Source of the DNA: Chrysomallon squamiferum | Lineage: Eukaryota; Mollusca; Gastropoda; Neomphalida; Peltospiridae | Assembly: GCA_012295275.1 (NCBI GenBank) | Contig: CM022665.1 | Coordinates: 40,999,152-41,063,151 of the forward strand | DNA: 64,000 bases | Direction of reading: 5' to 3' | Shown here: piece after piece, positions 24,437 to 37,509 of the stretch | How the letters are laid out: each line of letters starts with the position of its first letter | Position numbering within the stretch: position 1 is the stretch's first letter | The notes under the pieces: model-generated | Databases searched by the model: none | The model's input: the letters and a program-made list of their open reading frames with translations, nothing else | Told to the model about the DNA's origin: nothing | Program-made: the position numbers and the translations under genes

Positions 24437-24940
24437 TGTGTGTGTGGGTGGGTAAGGGTAGGTTTGGCTGTGGTTTTATGTCTGTGTGTTGCTATGTGTG
24501 TATCTCTGTGTGTGTATGTGTGTGTGTTTCTGCGTGTTAATGGAAGGTATATATATCTATCTGTGTATCTGTGTGTCAGAGTGTATTTGTCACAAACATT
24601 TCCCTTCTGTGTATATATGTAAATGTGTTTGCATGTGTTTGTGTATGTGTGTGTCTATTTCTGTGCATGTTTATGGAAGATATAAATCTCTCTGTGTGTG
24701 TGTGTCTGTATGCAGTGAGTGTGTCTGTCACAGATCCTTCCCTTCTAGGTGTCTGTCTGTATGTATGTCTAAGTGAATATTTTTATTTTTATGTGTGTAT
24801 ATATGTATATATGTTTGCACATGTGTGTATGTATATCTGAAAGAGAAAGGGAGAACTTTAGACATGAACACAGAAAAAGAGAAACACACAGAAATAGAGA
24901 GTCAGAAATAATATATACACACACACACACACACACATAT
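24385..24940. repeat. Degenerate GT-rich tandem region with about 125-150-bp internal period
   Basis: (GT)n at about 24388-24433, then two related blocks: TTAATGGAAGGTATATAT, GTCAGAGTGTATTTGTCACA, AACATTTCCCTTCTGTG and TTTATGGAAGATATAAAT, GTGAGTGTGTCTGTCACA, GATCCTTCCCTTCTAGG. It ends in purine-rich and CA-rich tracts. All frames (VCVCV types) are artefacts. Confidence 0.85.
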
Positions 24941-25430
24941 ATGTATATGTGCTTTCTTTGATGATTGACTACATCAAGCTGTGATTCAATAAACAGGTTT
25001 ATTAAGGCAATACGACTTACAGGATTTTGCCCTCTGTGCCAAAACATACGTCACATGTTTATTAAAGCTTGGACTTTTCTATGGTCACAAATGTCAATAT
25101 AACCTAAAATTGTCTTCTTATTAAAACAGGAGGCCATTAACCTGTCTCTGGGCTTCTTCTTTCTGTCTGCAGATTAAGCAGCAAGATTCTTGTCTTCAAC
25201 ACTGTCACAGAACAACCACATCATTAATACGTGTGTCCAGTACATGGGCTCACTGTGTGTGTTTAGACTACTTAACACATTTCTGGGTTGTAATCCTGGC
25301 TTTAATCTGATTGTAGATTTAGCTGGTAATTAGCATGGTGTATATGGGTGATTGAAAAAAAAAAAAAAAACTTTTTACAACTATGGTTAAATTTTTTTTA
25401 AATTCTGTGTCATTTTTTTTTTTTATATTA
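24941..25430. other. Non-coding DNA, nothing recognised
   Basis: Moderate-complexity sequence. A-run and T-run near 25356-25372 and 25413-25423. Confidence 0.5.
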
Positions 25431-25612
25431 TAATAATTGTTGTTATTGTTGTTGTTGTTGTTATTGTTTGCTATTTTATAATTATTATTTTATTTATTAT
25501 TATTGTAATTTTTATTACTGTTATTTTCTTTTTTTAATTGTAATCCTTATCATTGTTCATTTTTATTATTAACTTTATTATTTGTTATTATTATTATTAG
25601 TAGTAGTAGTAC

Positions 25613-25656
<44 letters not shown>

Positions 25657-25658
25657 AT
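25431..25658. repeat. GTT, ATT and TAG triplet array
   Basis: (GTT)n, (ATT)n and then a (TAG)n run at about 25596-25657, immediately 5' of a SINE copy. Confidence 0.95.
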
Positions 25659-25860
25659 ATTTATTTATGAGATAAAGTGGTTCAGTGGTTAGAGTATACA
25701 GATTAAGTACGATGGGTCATAAAACCAATCGTCCTCAGATCTTCTTTCCTGTTCCATTCAGTGTTTCCTTTCTAGTTTATCATGGTATATGCTCTCCAGC
25801 CAGTGAGAAGGTGTATATAAAATATACCTTGCTGCTGATTTAAAAAGAATAGCCCATCAA
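25659..25860 (+). mobile_element. tRNA-derived SINE, copy A
   Basis: The head GTGGTTCAGTGGTTAGAGTA is an A-box-type tRNA-derived sequence. Then follow a middle module (TCTAGTTTATCATGGTATAT, CTCTCCAGCCAGTG) and a 3' module (AAGGTGTATATAAAATATAC, CTTGCTGCTGAT, AATAGCCCATCA). It matches copy B at 30869-31120 at about 93% by eye, including the flanking TTATTTATGAGATAAAG, which may therefore belong to this subfamily. It is truncated before the terminal tail seen in copies at 33840 and 40655 and is flanked by triplet arrays on both sides. Confidence 0.85.
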
Positions 25861-25866
25861 ATATTT

Positions 25867-25867
25867 C

Positions 25868-25916
<49 letters not shown>
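25867..25916. repeat. (ATT)n microsatellite
   Basis: Nearly pure ATT triplets directly 3' of SINE copy A, so the truncated SINE sits between two triplet arrays. Confidence 0.97.
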
Positions 25917-25920
<4 letters not shown>

Positions 25921-26270
25921 TGATGTTTTCATTTTCTTTTCAATCTTCATTTTTTTTTCTCTTCATTTCTTTTCTCTTTTTCTTTATTTACTTTCTCTTT
26001 TCCAACTTTAAATCTATTTTTCTTTATTTCCTTTTCATTTTAAATATTTAACTTTGGTTACAAGAACCATAAGGCAAATCCACAGAAGCAGCTGCTCTTA
26101 CTTAACCCATATAAAAAAATTAACAGAACGGAATTACTAATGCTACAAATACTTTTACTACCTTCATATTATTCAAGGTTTATGAACACAACATCTGACT
26201 TGATGGATTTTAAGTAATTGCTTTATGTCTATTACCCTGTAGCCTGAGTCCACCAAACTTTTAAACAAAT

Positions 26271-26465
26271 TGGGACTGGGTGTAGTCCCATGGTTAGAGT
26301 ATTCTTTTGAGATATACAAGGTTGTAAATCTGTTCTCTTGAGAATATCAGTTACACTATTTCTAATTGCAGCCTATGCCTTATGATTTTTTTCACATCTC
26401 TGGGAAGGGTATGATTTACTTACTGCTAGTCAATAAAAAAATATTCTACTGTGTTGTAGCACAAG
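26271..26465 (+). mobile_element. Diverged tRNA-derived SINE, near full length
   Basis: GGGTGTAGTCCCATGGTTAG is the tRNA-like head. CTATTTCTAATTGCAGCC, CTCTGGGAAGGGTATGATTT and CTTACTGCTAGTCAATAAAA follow in SINE order. It is more decayed than copies A and B, so an older insertion is inferred. Confidence 0.65.
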
Positions 26466-28672
26466 GTTTGTGTTTTATACCATTTTAAATAAAAGTAATG
26501 ATGATGATGATGATAAATAAATAAATAAATAAATAAAAACACAATAAACAACAACAATTTTATTTTATTTAATAACTTCAGGTTCCAGACCATACGTCTT
26601 CATTGAGAAAACTGATTTTTGAAGTCTCATTATTTAAACATTTTAAATTCAATTTTGTTTTCTTCTCTTTATTGTTTATTTTGTATTTTAAATATATACT
26701 GAGTTTTGCTTCATGAAAATGGAAACTCCTGATTAACTCTAGTTCCAAGTTTTCTGGATAAATAGTCTGGTGCTTGTGGCAGTATTACAATGTATAAAAT
26801 AAATATCACTTCAATTTACAAATTGTCCTGCACTGCTTTTCAATTTATATATGGGTTGCCCTGAGTCAAGTATCAAAATCAAAAGTAACCATAAGAATCA
26901 CTTTAGTGCTACTAAATAATGTCATGGAAGTAACTTAGTAAAATCTAATTGTTTTAAAAAGAATTTACATTTAAATTCACACATTATATTTAATAATAAA
27001 GCACATCCTCTTTACATCTGAAAGTAGATTAAAATTTTTTCAAATTAAATTTGCTTGTAAAAAAATCAAAGTAAATAAAAGACAAAGCTAAATTAAAGTA
27101 GAAAATCAATGTTAAGAATACATTCTTAAAGATATTTAATTTAAAAACTGAACAGTGTAGTAATTAAATTAAATAGTTTTAACATTTTTTGTTCATACTA
27201 GATGTATATGATATAATAATATACATGTGTGTGTTTATATGAATTAAAACAAAAATAATTATAATAACATAGAATTAAAATTTTAAAAAACTGAATTATA
27301 ATAATCCAGGAAATGTTTTGTCTTTTTATTATTTATTTAATTCTTTTTTACATTTTTAAACATTTCTTTTACTGACGTGATTTTTATATTATAAATTTAA
27401 TTAATTTAAAAAAAAAACCTATCATTTTCTTAAATTTATTTAATAACTGATTATTTTTATATATTTTTATACATCTAAATTTTAAACATTTGATTAAATT
27501 TATTTTCAAATATATATATTCCACTGAGAAATATTTTGATATTTAATACCAGTTTTATTATTATTCATGATTAAAATATAATATAATATAAAAAAAGAAT
27601 AAAGAAATCAATAAAGTTAATTAGATTAAGATAAATTTAAAAATAAAATAAAACAGAAATAAACAAACAAGCAAACAAAAGCAAACAAGTAAAATAAATA
27701 TAAGTTAAATTAAATTAAATTAATATAATAAGGTAAAATAAATTATAAAACAAATCAGTAAAATACCCCATTCAGAAATATATTTATGTTTCATATGTGA
27801 GTAATGTTTTATTTAATGGTATTCTACAGAGAAAATAAAATAAATAAATAAATATTAAAATGAAATGAAATAAAATATAATATAATATAATATAATAATA
27901 ACAAAAAAAAAAAATATATATATTGTACTGAGAAATATATCTATATTTTACAAAAGATTAAAAAAACAGTGTTTTTTTGTGTTTTGTTTTGTTTTGTTTT
28001 TGTGTTGTTGTTTGTTTGTTTTTTTTGCATTTTTTATTCTCCAGAGTACTCAAACAGCAGTCAATCAAAAAAATCATTTATTGTCTCTAAGCAGCTCATA
28101 AACAAAGTACTGAAATCTGTAAGAAATTTTCTGTTATTTCATTACAGATGTAGGTCCCAGAACACAAATATTCTTTTTTCTTTTAGTATAATTACATTTT
28201 AGCTAAGCCTGTAAATTTTGGTTAGTTTTTAATGATGTTTGTGTGTGTGTGTGTGTGTGTGTTTTTGTTGTTGTTGTTAGTGTTAGCATCAGTATACACA
28301 ACTTTTATCTTTACTCAGAGTTTCACATTGGTTTCTTTATTTTTTTTATTCACAGACACAATATTTTATTTCCTAAGCACTTGAGATTTTTCACAATCTC
28401 TTTCTTTCTACAATCTTTAACCCTCTTTAACTCAAGTTTACTCCATAATTAAGTATTTTTTTCTGTATTTTTGTCAATAAAAGAAAGCTTCAGGGATCAC
28501 CAGATTTCATTAAGCAATTTCATGATCAGCATCTTTAGTCCCATGAATCAATTACTGGAAATCTTTTGTACAGAAGATAAAAAAATGTATGACCATGTAC
28601 ATACATAATTAGGTACAAACCTTCATTAATTTTTATTTTATTTTTTATTTTTTTATTTTAATGTTTTCTTTT

Positions 28673-28705
<33 letters not shown>

Positions 28706-29299
28706 GTTTTGTGGTTAAAGTCAGCAAGAAATTTATTTTATTTTATTTTATCTTTTTTTTTGTTCATTCTGTTGTATTCTCTGTGGAATAAGATTAGATA
28801 TTAAACATGATTGACAATTGTTCAGTTTTTCATAGATAAATCTGAAATGCAGACAAATACATCTGCCTATCATAAGTAAAAATGGTTTTAATGTTGTTTT
28901 TTATTATTACTATTTAAATAATTTTCAACATTATTATTATTATTATTATTATTTTTTTTTTTAATAGATGCAGTTTTCATTTTTAATTATTATCTCATGG
29001 TCAGAATATAACTTAAAGTACTTGACTCATTTTAGATTGTTTCAATATGATGATGATGATAATAATGATGATGATTATGATTAATATCCAGATGATGGTG
29101 ATAATGATTATGACCGATGTGATGGATTAATTATAAAGTTTTAAGAAATATATAAATAATAATAATAATAATAGCAAACAAAAGAATAAATAATAATGAA
29201 ATAAATAAGTATATTGGAATCATAATTAAATAACAAAAATATATAAATCAGTAATAATAATATGAACATGAATAAATAATTTATAATTATATATATGCT
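26466..29299. other. Very AT-rich non-coding DNA
   Basis: Contains (GAT)n and (AAAT)n at about 26497-26537, A/T-only tracts at 27240-27960, GT at about 28239-28261, a T run of about 30 at 28674-28703, ATT and GAT arrays at 28930-29100, and AATA tracts to 29290. No gene recognised. Confidence 0.65.
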
Positions 29300-29520
29300 G
29301 AAAGGGCAATGTCTTTAGTTTATAAATTAAAAAAAATATATATTTTTTTTTATAATTTATGTATTAACAATTTTTTATATTTTATATATTTGTCAAAAAT
29401 GAAACAAATCATAAAGCTAATAATAAAAAAAATTGTTAACAGCTGAATTAAAAAAAAAAAAAAACATAAAAAAAAAAAAAAAAATTATATAAACTAAACT
29501 AGGTAAGTCATTGCCCTTTC
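29300..29520. mobile_element. Hairpin MITE-like element, 221 bp
   Basis: The left end starts GAAAGGGCAATG and is followed by TCTTTAGTTTATAAATT. The right end, read on the minus strand, starts with the same GAAAGGGCAATG and continues ACTTACCTAGTTTAGTTTAT. The 12 terminal bases are identical and the next about 25 align with a gap. The interior is A/T-only and partly self-complementary. There is no open frame, so any mobility would depend on another element's transposase. I could not fix a target-site duplication. Confidence 0.75.
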
Positions 29521-30757
29521 TGTGAAGTAGGTACTCAATCAAAACAGAATTCCGCATCAAGCTAATTATTTCTATAATGTTTTGCACGTACAAATCAGCA
29601 AAGATTTACAATGTCATTGTGCAGTCACTCGTAACCTTGACATACAAAAATGTCTATATCTTGCATCACAATATATGGATTTTATGGATGAAAATGTTCC
29701 CATTTACCTCCATTAATATACACCATTTGAGAATGTGCACTGAAGATATAAATAAAACTGAAGAGGTTAAATTCATTACAGTAACAATGTTGTGAAACTA
29801 CTTTATTGTTACATTCTTAGTAAATCATTGATTGTATGTGGATGAAAAGTGATATGAATCTGGGTTTAAAAATGTTTTCATTTTCAAGTTTGCATTTTGT
29901 TTTAACATTTAATTGATAGAAGTGTTATTATTATTACTGTATTATTGTTGTTATTATTGTTAGTAGTAGTTGTAGTAGTAGTAGTAGTAGTTGCAGTAGC
30001 TGTGGTAGTATCTTTTCTTTCCTTTTTTTGAAATAATTAGAGTGAAAGCAAATAAATAAAATTAAGTAGAAATGGAATTTATAAAGTTAAATTTCTTTAT
30101 TCTTTTAAGCAATAAAACAGGAAAGCAAAAAAAAAAAAAATGAAATAAAATGAAATAATATAAAATAAATTAAAAAATAATTAAATAAGTAAATAAATTA
30201 AATAAATAAATACATTTTTAAAACTAACACAAAAACAACCAAAATGAAACCAGTAAAAAATGTTTTAAAAAGTAAAATGACAGTAGCTGGTGGTTAATTA
30301 AAATAATTATATAGGGAAAACAGAAAACTGATGACATTTAAAACACATTAATTCAAAATCTAAAAGCTGCAAAAACAAAAGAAAAAAAAAAAAGAAAATT
30401 AAATTAAATTAAATTAAAAAAAATAACAAAGAAAGAAAGAAAAAATCAGATAAGAGATGAGTAAAATAGCATTAGTTAGAATTGGAAAATACCCAGTGAG
30501 CCAGTTGAAATGAGTTACTCCTATAATCAATTATGTTCCTACTAAATGTCTATTGTCCGTTTAAGCAACAGCAAATGAAATTTTAAATTTGATTTCATCT
30601 GAATTTCTTTAACCATAAAACTGTAAACATCTTTTTTCATTCTCCATTTCTTTTCTTTTTTTCTTACATTATTTAGAAAATAAAGTGTTTACTTCTTTTT
30701 CTTTTTTTTTATTTCTTTACTTTATTTTATTTTCTAATATTATTTTGGAAATAAAAT

Positions 30758-30792
<35 letters not shown>

Positions 30793-30868
30793 TAAAATAA
30801 TATTTTATTCCTAAATGTTCTGTTCCTTATGAGCATACATTATGTTTGAATTTTTTAAAATTTTATTT
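29521..30868. other. AT-rich non-coding DNA
   Basis: A 72-codon frame at 29577-29795 has ordinary composition but no recognisable domain or splice context. TAG/GTA triplets lie near 29960-30010 and long A/AAAT and T tracts at 30125-30790. Confidence 0.55.
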
Positions 30869-31120
30869 ATTTATTTATGAGATAAAGTGGTTCAAGTGGT
30901 TAGAGTATACAGATTAAGTATGATGGTTCATGAAACCAATCCTCCTTAGATCTCATTTCCTGTTCCATCCAATGTTCCCATTCTAGTTTATCATGGAATA
31001 TGCTCTCCAGCCAGTGGGAAGGTGTATATAAAATATACCTTGCTGCTGATTTAAAAAGAGTAGCCCATCAATAACAGCATCAGATTTCCTCTCTTCATCT
31101 GTGTAGTCTTTCACCATAAT
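30869..31120 (+). mobile_element. tRNA-derived SINE, copy B
   Basis: Same order as copy A: TTCAAGTGGTTAGAGTATAC head, ATTCTAGTTTATCATGGAAT middle, GGAAGGTGTATATAAAATAT and CTTGCTGCTGATTTAAAAAG 3' module. It extends further 3' than copy A (GCATCAGATTTCCTCTCTTC, TGTGTAGTCTTTCACCATAA), which fits the remembered consensus CGGGTTTCCTCTC and GTGGTCCTTAACCATA. It then runs into (TTTA)n. Confidence 0.88.
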
Positions 31121-31189
31121 TTTTATTTATTTATTTATTTATTTATTTATTATTTATTTATTTATTTATTATTATTACTATTATTATTA

Positions 31190-31217
<28 letters not shown>
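31121..31217. repeat. (TTTA)n, (ATT)n and poly-T at the SINE 3' end
   Basis: TTTA tetranucleotides at about 31123-31167, ATT triplets, then a T run of about 28 at 31190-31217. This simple sequence replaces the expected SINE terminus. Confidence 0.93.
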
Positions 31218-31222
<5 letters not shown>

Positions 31223-33114
31223 TGTTCTATTGGCCCAGAAAAAGAATAAGAATATACATGATTTCATAAAGCTTAGATTAAAAATAAAAAGCTTCCTTTA
31301 CAGTTATGTTTTTCTGTAGTGAGAATGCATTTGCAGAAGAATATTATTAACCTGTTGATATGCTTGTAAATGTTTTGTGAGTCTTATTAATAAAGAAATT
31401 TAATAACAAAATTTCAAAATTATTAGTAATAACAGTACTGATTTGACACTTAACAAGATGTGCACGATTCCTAAATGAAAAGCTAAAATTTGTTTATAAG
31501 ATAATTTTTGTGTTTTACTCCTTAATTCTTTTTCTATTTTGAATTTAGTAAATGTATGTAAAAATATTTTAAAATATGTTGGTAATTTTGCTGTAATGAT
31601 TGCCATTATTAATCACAAAAGGAAATTTAATTAAAATTTCTAAGAATATTTCTTTATTAATAAATAATATTAGATATTGATTTAGAAGTTGATTAAAATG
31701 TTTATTTTTAGTTATTAGACAGAAATTGCCAATCTAATTTTTGAATCTATGTTTTGTTTGTTTAATTTTTATAATAAGGAAATTAAAAGCATAAATTTGA
31801 TTGACCAGAATATTTAAAAATAATTTTTTTACATCATCATCATCATCATTATTATTATAGTTACCATCATCGTCAATATTTTTATTATTATTATTCTCAG
31901 TATCATCAACAATATCATTATTATCATCAACATCATCTCACCATCAGAAAGTCAAGAAAAAACAGTTCAAAAATATTTTCTATATCACTCATCCCAGATA
32001 ATGAATGGAATCCATTAATTAAAAAAACAAAACAAATCTTCATTATTAAAAGGAATCCATTAAAACCAGAAATATAAAAATATTTCCCATGCCAGTTTTG
32101 ACATTAACATGTTTCAAAACTGTGAATTGTTAAAAATACTGACAAAAGAAACATTAAAAATTATTACAGCCTACAGCAAGAGATAAATATATAAACAAAT
32201 AAAATAAAATCACCACAAAACATTTAAAAACTAGTAATATTTTAATTAGTCTTCTATCTGTAACATTAAGAATTATTACTGTTCCTAGAATACTAGAATT
32301 CCGTTTCTGTTGCATGTTTTCTAATTACTTAAATGATGAAAATACTTTGTCTATTGAAAATTTATGCTAATATTAAAATATCAAAAGTGTGTCACCTTTG
32401 ATAGATCAATGTAGGTTTAATGAAGAGATCTACTAAAATAACATAACTGGTTTTCATCTGCTGAATAAATTCAGAAGTCTTGTTTTTGTGTAACATTTGT
32501 TAAAAACTGGTTCATTATTTTAATTATCTATTTTCAGTTTATGTTTTTTTTTTTTTTTTTTTTTTGAAGGCTTCATTAATAGATAGATTTATATTTGTAT
32601 CCATTGTGGTTTTTTGCTTTTATATAAAGTATTTTTTTTATTATTAATGCAAATTCTTTTATGTTTTTTTTTTTAGCTTTCCTTTTATTTATTTTTTTAT
32701 AATAGACATTTTGTTGAAGGATTTATTAACAATTTTATAATTAATATTTTTTTCAAAAATAAAAATCCAAAAATAATTGTGAAGTATATTTTATTTGTCA
32801 CCTAAATGAATCTGTTATATAAACTAAACATTTAAAAAATTATTTTACACAAGGAAGTATTAATTTGTTCTTTTTTTTTTTTTTTTTTTTTTTTAATTAT
32901 ACATATTTATTTATTTAGTCTGTTTTTCCTTTGTTTTTGTTTCCTGATTTTTATTTTTTTTTTTTTTTAATTTATAAATTCTTTTTAATCATTTTATTTT
33001 TTGTCTTCAAATTTTTATTGTCTTTATTAAATAATAGCAATCTGGATTAATTTTAATAAATCCTCAATTTGACATGAAATGTTTTCATATTTTGACAACT
33101 AATTTTTGCATTCT

Positions 33115-33147
<33 letters not shown>

Positions 33148-33356
33148 GTTATTGTTATTTATTTTCATTGCTGTTACAGTTAGTGTGGATGCTGATTTTT
33201 ATTACTTTTATGTTTCCTGATGGAGAAAAAGGAGAGTTTTTATTTTTATCTGTGAAAGCTTTTTATTTTCTTCTCTTCCTTTCACAAGAACAAAATTACT
33301 TCCCTTGTTTCATGACAGGAAGCTAAAAATACCTTGTTCATGAAAACAGTGATTAC
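31218..33356. other. AT-rich non-coding DNA with triplet and T-run tracts
   Basis: (ATC)n/(ATT)n interrupted arrays at about 31832-31945 and T runs near 32545-32565, 32871-32894 and 33114-33126. No gene supported. Confidence 0.6.
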
Positions 33357-33482
33357 CATTTCTTTTAATTTTAATAGACATAATTTGAAATAACTACATC
33401 TCTTAATATTAATTAAATATAATTTCACATAAACACATCTTTTGATATTAATTAAACATAATTTGGGATAACCACATTTTTC
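33357..33482 (+). repeat. Tandem repeat, 39-bp unit, about 3 copies
   Basis: ACATCTCTTAATATTAATTA, AATATAATTTCACATAAAC is followed after 39 bp by ACATCTTTTGATATTAATTA, AACATAATTTGGGATAACC. A more diverged copy precedes them. The minus-strand frame with INIKRC repeats reflects this array. Confidence 0.85.
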
Positions 33483-33839
33483 AATAAAAATGAAAAAATA
33501 TTTTGAATTTTGACTTCTAATTTTGTTCATCACATATAAACATGTAATAGCTAGAGACTGTGTTTATTACTCAAATTAACATAATTAACATCTCTGTTCG
33601 TTCGTAATAAGCAGATTTAAGGGCTTATTTTTAAGCCATATTATGAATTTCCTTAAAGAGTTATGGAACAACAATCCGGTACATTTGTTTTGCTATATCT
33701 GAAGGATAGTTTTATTCAGTGTTTAATTATATTCATCACCGTAAGAAATATCCTTTCATCTGTTTCTCAACTTTCTGCAATGAAAAAAAACAAAACATGG
33801 CTGACTTTGGCTATTTTTCATATTCACATTATCTTACTG

Positions 33840-33933
33840 CTCCTTAACCATAACTATCTATGATATAATATAACCATAGATTAAACAAATATGATGAGAA
33901 AGTCATTAAATAAAACATTTTTTACATCTTTCC
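33840..33933 (+). mobile_element. SINE 3'-terminal fragment
   Basis: CTCCTTAACCATAACTATCT, ATATAACCATAGATTAAA, ATGATGAGAAAGTCATTAAA and TAAAACATTTTTTACATC correspond in order to the remembered end of the mollusc SINE (TCCTTAACCATATGTCTGA, CATATAACCGTAAATAAA, GAGTGCGTCGTTAAATAAAA, CATTTCCTTCC). The 5' part is not recognisable. Confidence 0.7.
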
Positions 33934-34289
33934 AATTAAAATAAACAAAGTATTCCATTATTTTTATGGGTATTTTACAAAACCAGCCATCTTTATTTTA
34001 TTTTATTTTTTTAAATCCATTTCATCTTCTTTCCTCTGGCAATTTTCCCTTATCACTTTCTTTCATTACTAACTAAGAATTATGGAGCTATCTGAACAAC
34101 ATTAGAACCTTCCTAAAGAATCTGAGAAGATCTTCTTTAATAATCTATTTGATTATATCTGTCAATAAAAAGAGATATTACCTTAATACAAGCTATAATA
34201 CCGAGCTGTAATGACGAGTACTTGATGTATTTGTACAAACTCCAGATCCATGTCAAGTGAAATTATTACAGAGCCAAAGATCCTGGTGT
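33934..34289. other. Non-coding DNA, nothing recognised
   Basis: Ordinary AT-rich sequence. Confidence 0.5.
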
Positions 34290-34900
34290 ATTTGTGTTTT
34301 AAAGGAGTGAATGAGGATGTATTTGAGGAATAAATAGTTTTTTATATATTTTAGCTGAATGGGTAATGATTTTCATGTATATGTTCGGAACAAATGAACG
34401 CAGTTTGTTCTGTATGTGTTTACTGAATGGGTAATCCCATTTTCTCGTATTTAGGGAATACAACTGAATGAGTTTGTTTCATGTGAATTTAAGGAATAAA
34501 TATGTTTCTTATGTGTTTACTGAATGGATTAACTATTTCATGTGTTTAATGAATGAATGAATGAATGGGAATTTAAGGAACAAATATGTTTCTTATGTGT
34601 TTATGGAATACGTGCCTATTTTGTGTGTATAAAGAAGTTAATTCATTATTTCTTTAATGTGTTTAATGAATGAACAGCAATTTTAAATGTCTTTAAGGAA
34701 TGGTTGAATGTGCTCTGTGTGTGTTAAGAAACAAATGGGTGACTGATATGTGTTTGAGGATGATTGTTTAATAAATGTTGAAGTACTGGGTGGGTGATTT
34801 TAATACATATTTAAGGAATTTGTGGGTGACTAATATGTGTTTAAGGAATTGGTAAGTAACTGTTGAAAGTTTGTTTAAGGAATAGGTAGGTGATCTATAA
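34290..34900 (+). repeat. Degenerate minisatellite of about 40-60 bp
   Basis: Recurring words: (T/G)TTTAAGGAATAAAT, ATGTTTCTTATGTGTTTA, CTGAATGGGTAAT, TATGTGTTTAAGGAATTGGT. At least ten diverged units are visible, with variable spacing. Confidence 0.8.
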
Positions 34901-36646
34901 GAGTAAATCATACAATGGCAACAGTTTTCTTTAATGTTATAATAATAGAAATAAGCATGTATTCTGGGGCAGGTGTTATTGTTTGAAATTAATACTATTT
35001 TTCTATTGTTTATCCTATAAAACAAATTTCATATGATTAAGCATTAATTCTTTCATTAATTTAATTTACCAATATTCATATTTTATATTAATTCCTTAAA
35101 TATATATTCAAGTCCCCCACCAATTAATATATGTATCTTTATATATATATATATATATTACTTTACTTTTTGTATGTATTTTAACACACAGTTAACTTCA
35201 GTTTCACTGTTTTATGGTTTATTCAACCAACATTCACATAGCATTTCCATTTTGTTTTGTTTTTAAATTATCTCCATGCACAATACGCTGGACTTATTGC
35301 TACTGTTTCAAGTGTTACGGCTCAAAGGATGACAGCCTTTTTGTACTAACACTCATCAAAAATAATCTAAAATAATGGACAATGAACTTAACATAATAGC
35401 ACTGGTTTGAAAGGCTGGCTAATGAAGTGAAATATCACAGTTCACATAGTTCTTTTCTCTGTTTTGAGAAAGCTGTGTGCGAGTGTTTGTTAATTTTTCA
35501 GCATGTGCTGTTGTTTTTTGTGCATAAAAGAGAATTGAGTGAATAGAATAACACACAACCATTTGAGAGATGATTCTTCATGAAAAATAAATTATAAGTA
35601 CAGGTCCCAGCAGAGATAAAAATGCTTATTAAAAAAAAAAAAAAAAAATTTTGTTTTGGCAACTTTGGTGCATTTATGTTAGTTTGAGAAACTAATTAAA
35701 GGACATTCTGTGGAACAGACACATTTTAGTAGACAATAGTTGCTTATATGTCTGTATGTATTCATGTGACTTATCAGACTGCTCATGGAAAATATTTGAA
35801 AATGCAAAAAGAAAAAGGCTTTTTATTAATACTTTGTCACCTATTGCTTGAAATAATGACACCAAAACAAACAGTTTAATGGTGGTTTAATATATGTCTA
35901 AAATCATGGAAAATAATTGTCACAGTTCATAAAACATACTGTTCTATTTCTTATGTCAGTTTTTTTTTTTTTTAAATGTTCATATTTGTGTGTATATAAC
36001 TGCGTATTTAACTATATACCTGTCTTTCTGAATGTTTAATTATGTATTATTATACTAAATATATAAATTTGAAACCAATTTTTGTTCAGTTTGTTTGTTA
36101 AGTTTTATTTATTTTTTTATTTTTTTTTAAATTCAGAAAGATTATTGAAAAAAATAGTAGTAATTTACAATATAAAAAAAAAACCTTAAAAGTACAGTTA
36201 TGTCTAAGCTCAAGGAGAAAGCAATCATTACTTATTTTTTTTATTTCAAAATTATTATCATCATCATTTCTAAAAAACAAAACAAACAACAAACAAACCT
36301 TTATTCATCTGAATTCTTTTTACCATTGATACCATGGCTGTGAGATAATCAAATGTATTACATTCAAGAAAAACGTTTTTTAAAAAGAAAGAAGGAAAGG
36401 AAATGGTTTTTATGCATCTAATGAAGATGGAGCTTAGCACGGAAAACATAGCCATTGTTGAATGTATTATGAGGAATTACATCACATGCAAAGAAGTTTC
36501 TTTCCTTTTATATGCACAATTCAAAGACAAATGTCTTTGTTTTCCCAGATTTAAAAAAATAATAATAATAATTATGTTTTTTTCTTTTCATTCTTTTTAC
36601 TTACTCATCTTCAGTTCTTTCTTAAAAATAGTCATTCTAAATCCAT

Positions 36647-36689
<43 letters not shown>

Positions 36690-37440
36690 CTGTTGTTTAG
36701 TTTTTAAACATCTTTGTTTTTGAGCATAACCACCACTGATTTTGTGTGTTTTTTTGTGTGTTTTTTTTCATTTGTTTCTTTTTCTTTTTTTTTTTCTTTC
36801 TTTTTTTTTGTTTTGGTTAAAAGTTTATGTGAGGATTATTGTGCTGTTATTTTTAAGTGTTTTAAATTAATATATTTTTTTTTTAATTATAAATGAAAGT
36901 TAGAAACTATTTTAATTCATCATATATTAAGTCAATTTCTTCTTCTTCCTCTTTTTCTATTTCTTAATTTTTTAAAATTTTAAATATTTTTTAATTTTTA
37001 TTGTTTATTTATTTTTATTTATTTTTTTATTTAAAATTATTATTTTATTTTATTTTTATAAATCATTCGTGTAATTCATCAGACAGAACTGTTTGTTCTT
37101 TCTTCTATTCAGTGAGAAAAAAAGAACATGGTAAAATGGAGAAAAGTGAATGATTAAATCAATATATATTTTTATTACAACAGTAAAATGACTAAAAAAA
37201 AGAAGAAGAGAAAAAATTTTCTAAATGTGCATTTAATCACTGTTATACTATTCACATTTTTAAATTTGTATATCTTTTTTTTTATATGTTAGACTTGAAA
37301 TAAAATATTATGACTTACAGATAATAACAAAATGTTTCTTAATGTTTTTCTTTTTTATGTAAAGGAACAATACAATATCTGACATACATATTATGTACTT
37401 TTGTAAACAAATAGACCATATGCAATGTTTATAAGATGTA
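34901..37440. other. Non-coding DNA with long T tracts
   Basis: Includes a 37-T run at 36649-36685 and many shorter T/A tracts. Frames at 36098-36896 are Phe/Lys/Asn-rich and compositionally driven. The segment 35280-35470 has ordinary complexity but no recognised gene. Confidence 0.6.
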
Positions 37441-37470
37441 AACATCCAGGAATATATATCTCATTGAAAA

Positions 37471-37509
<39 letters not shown>

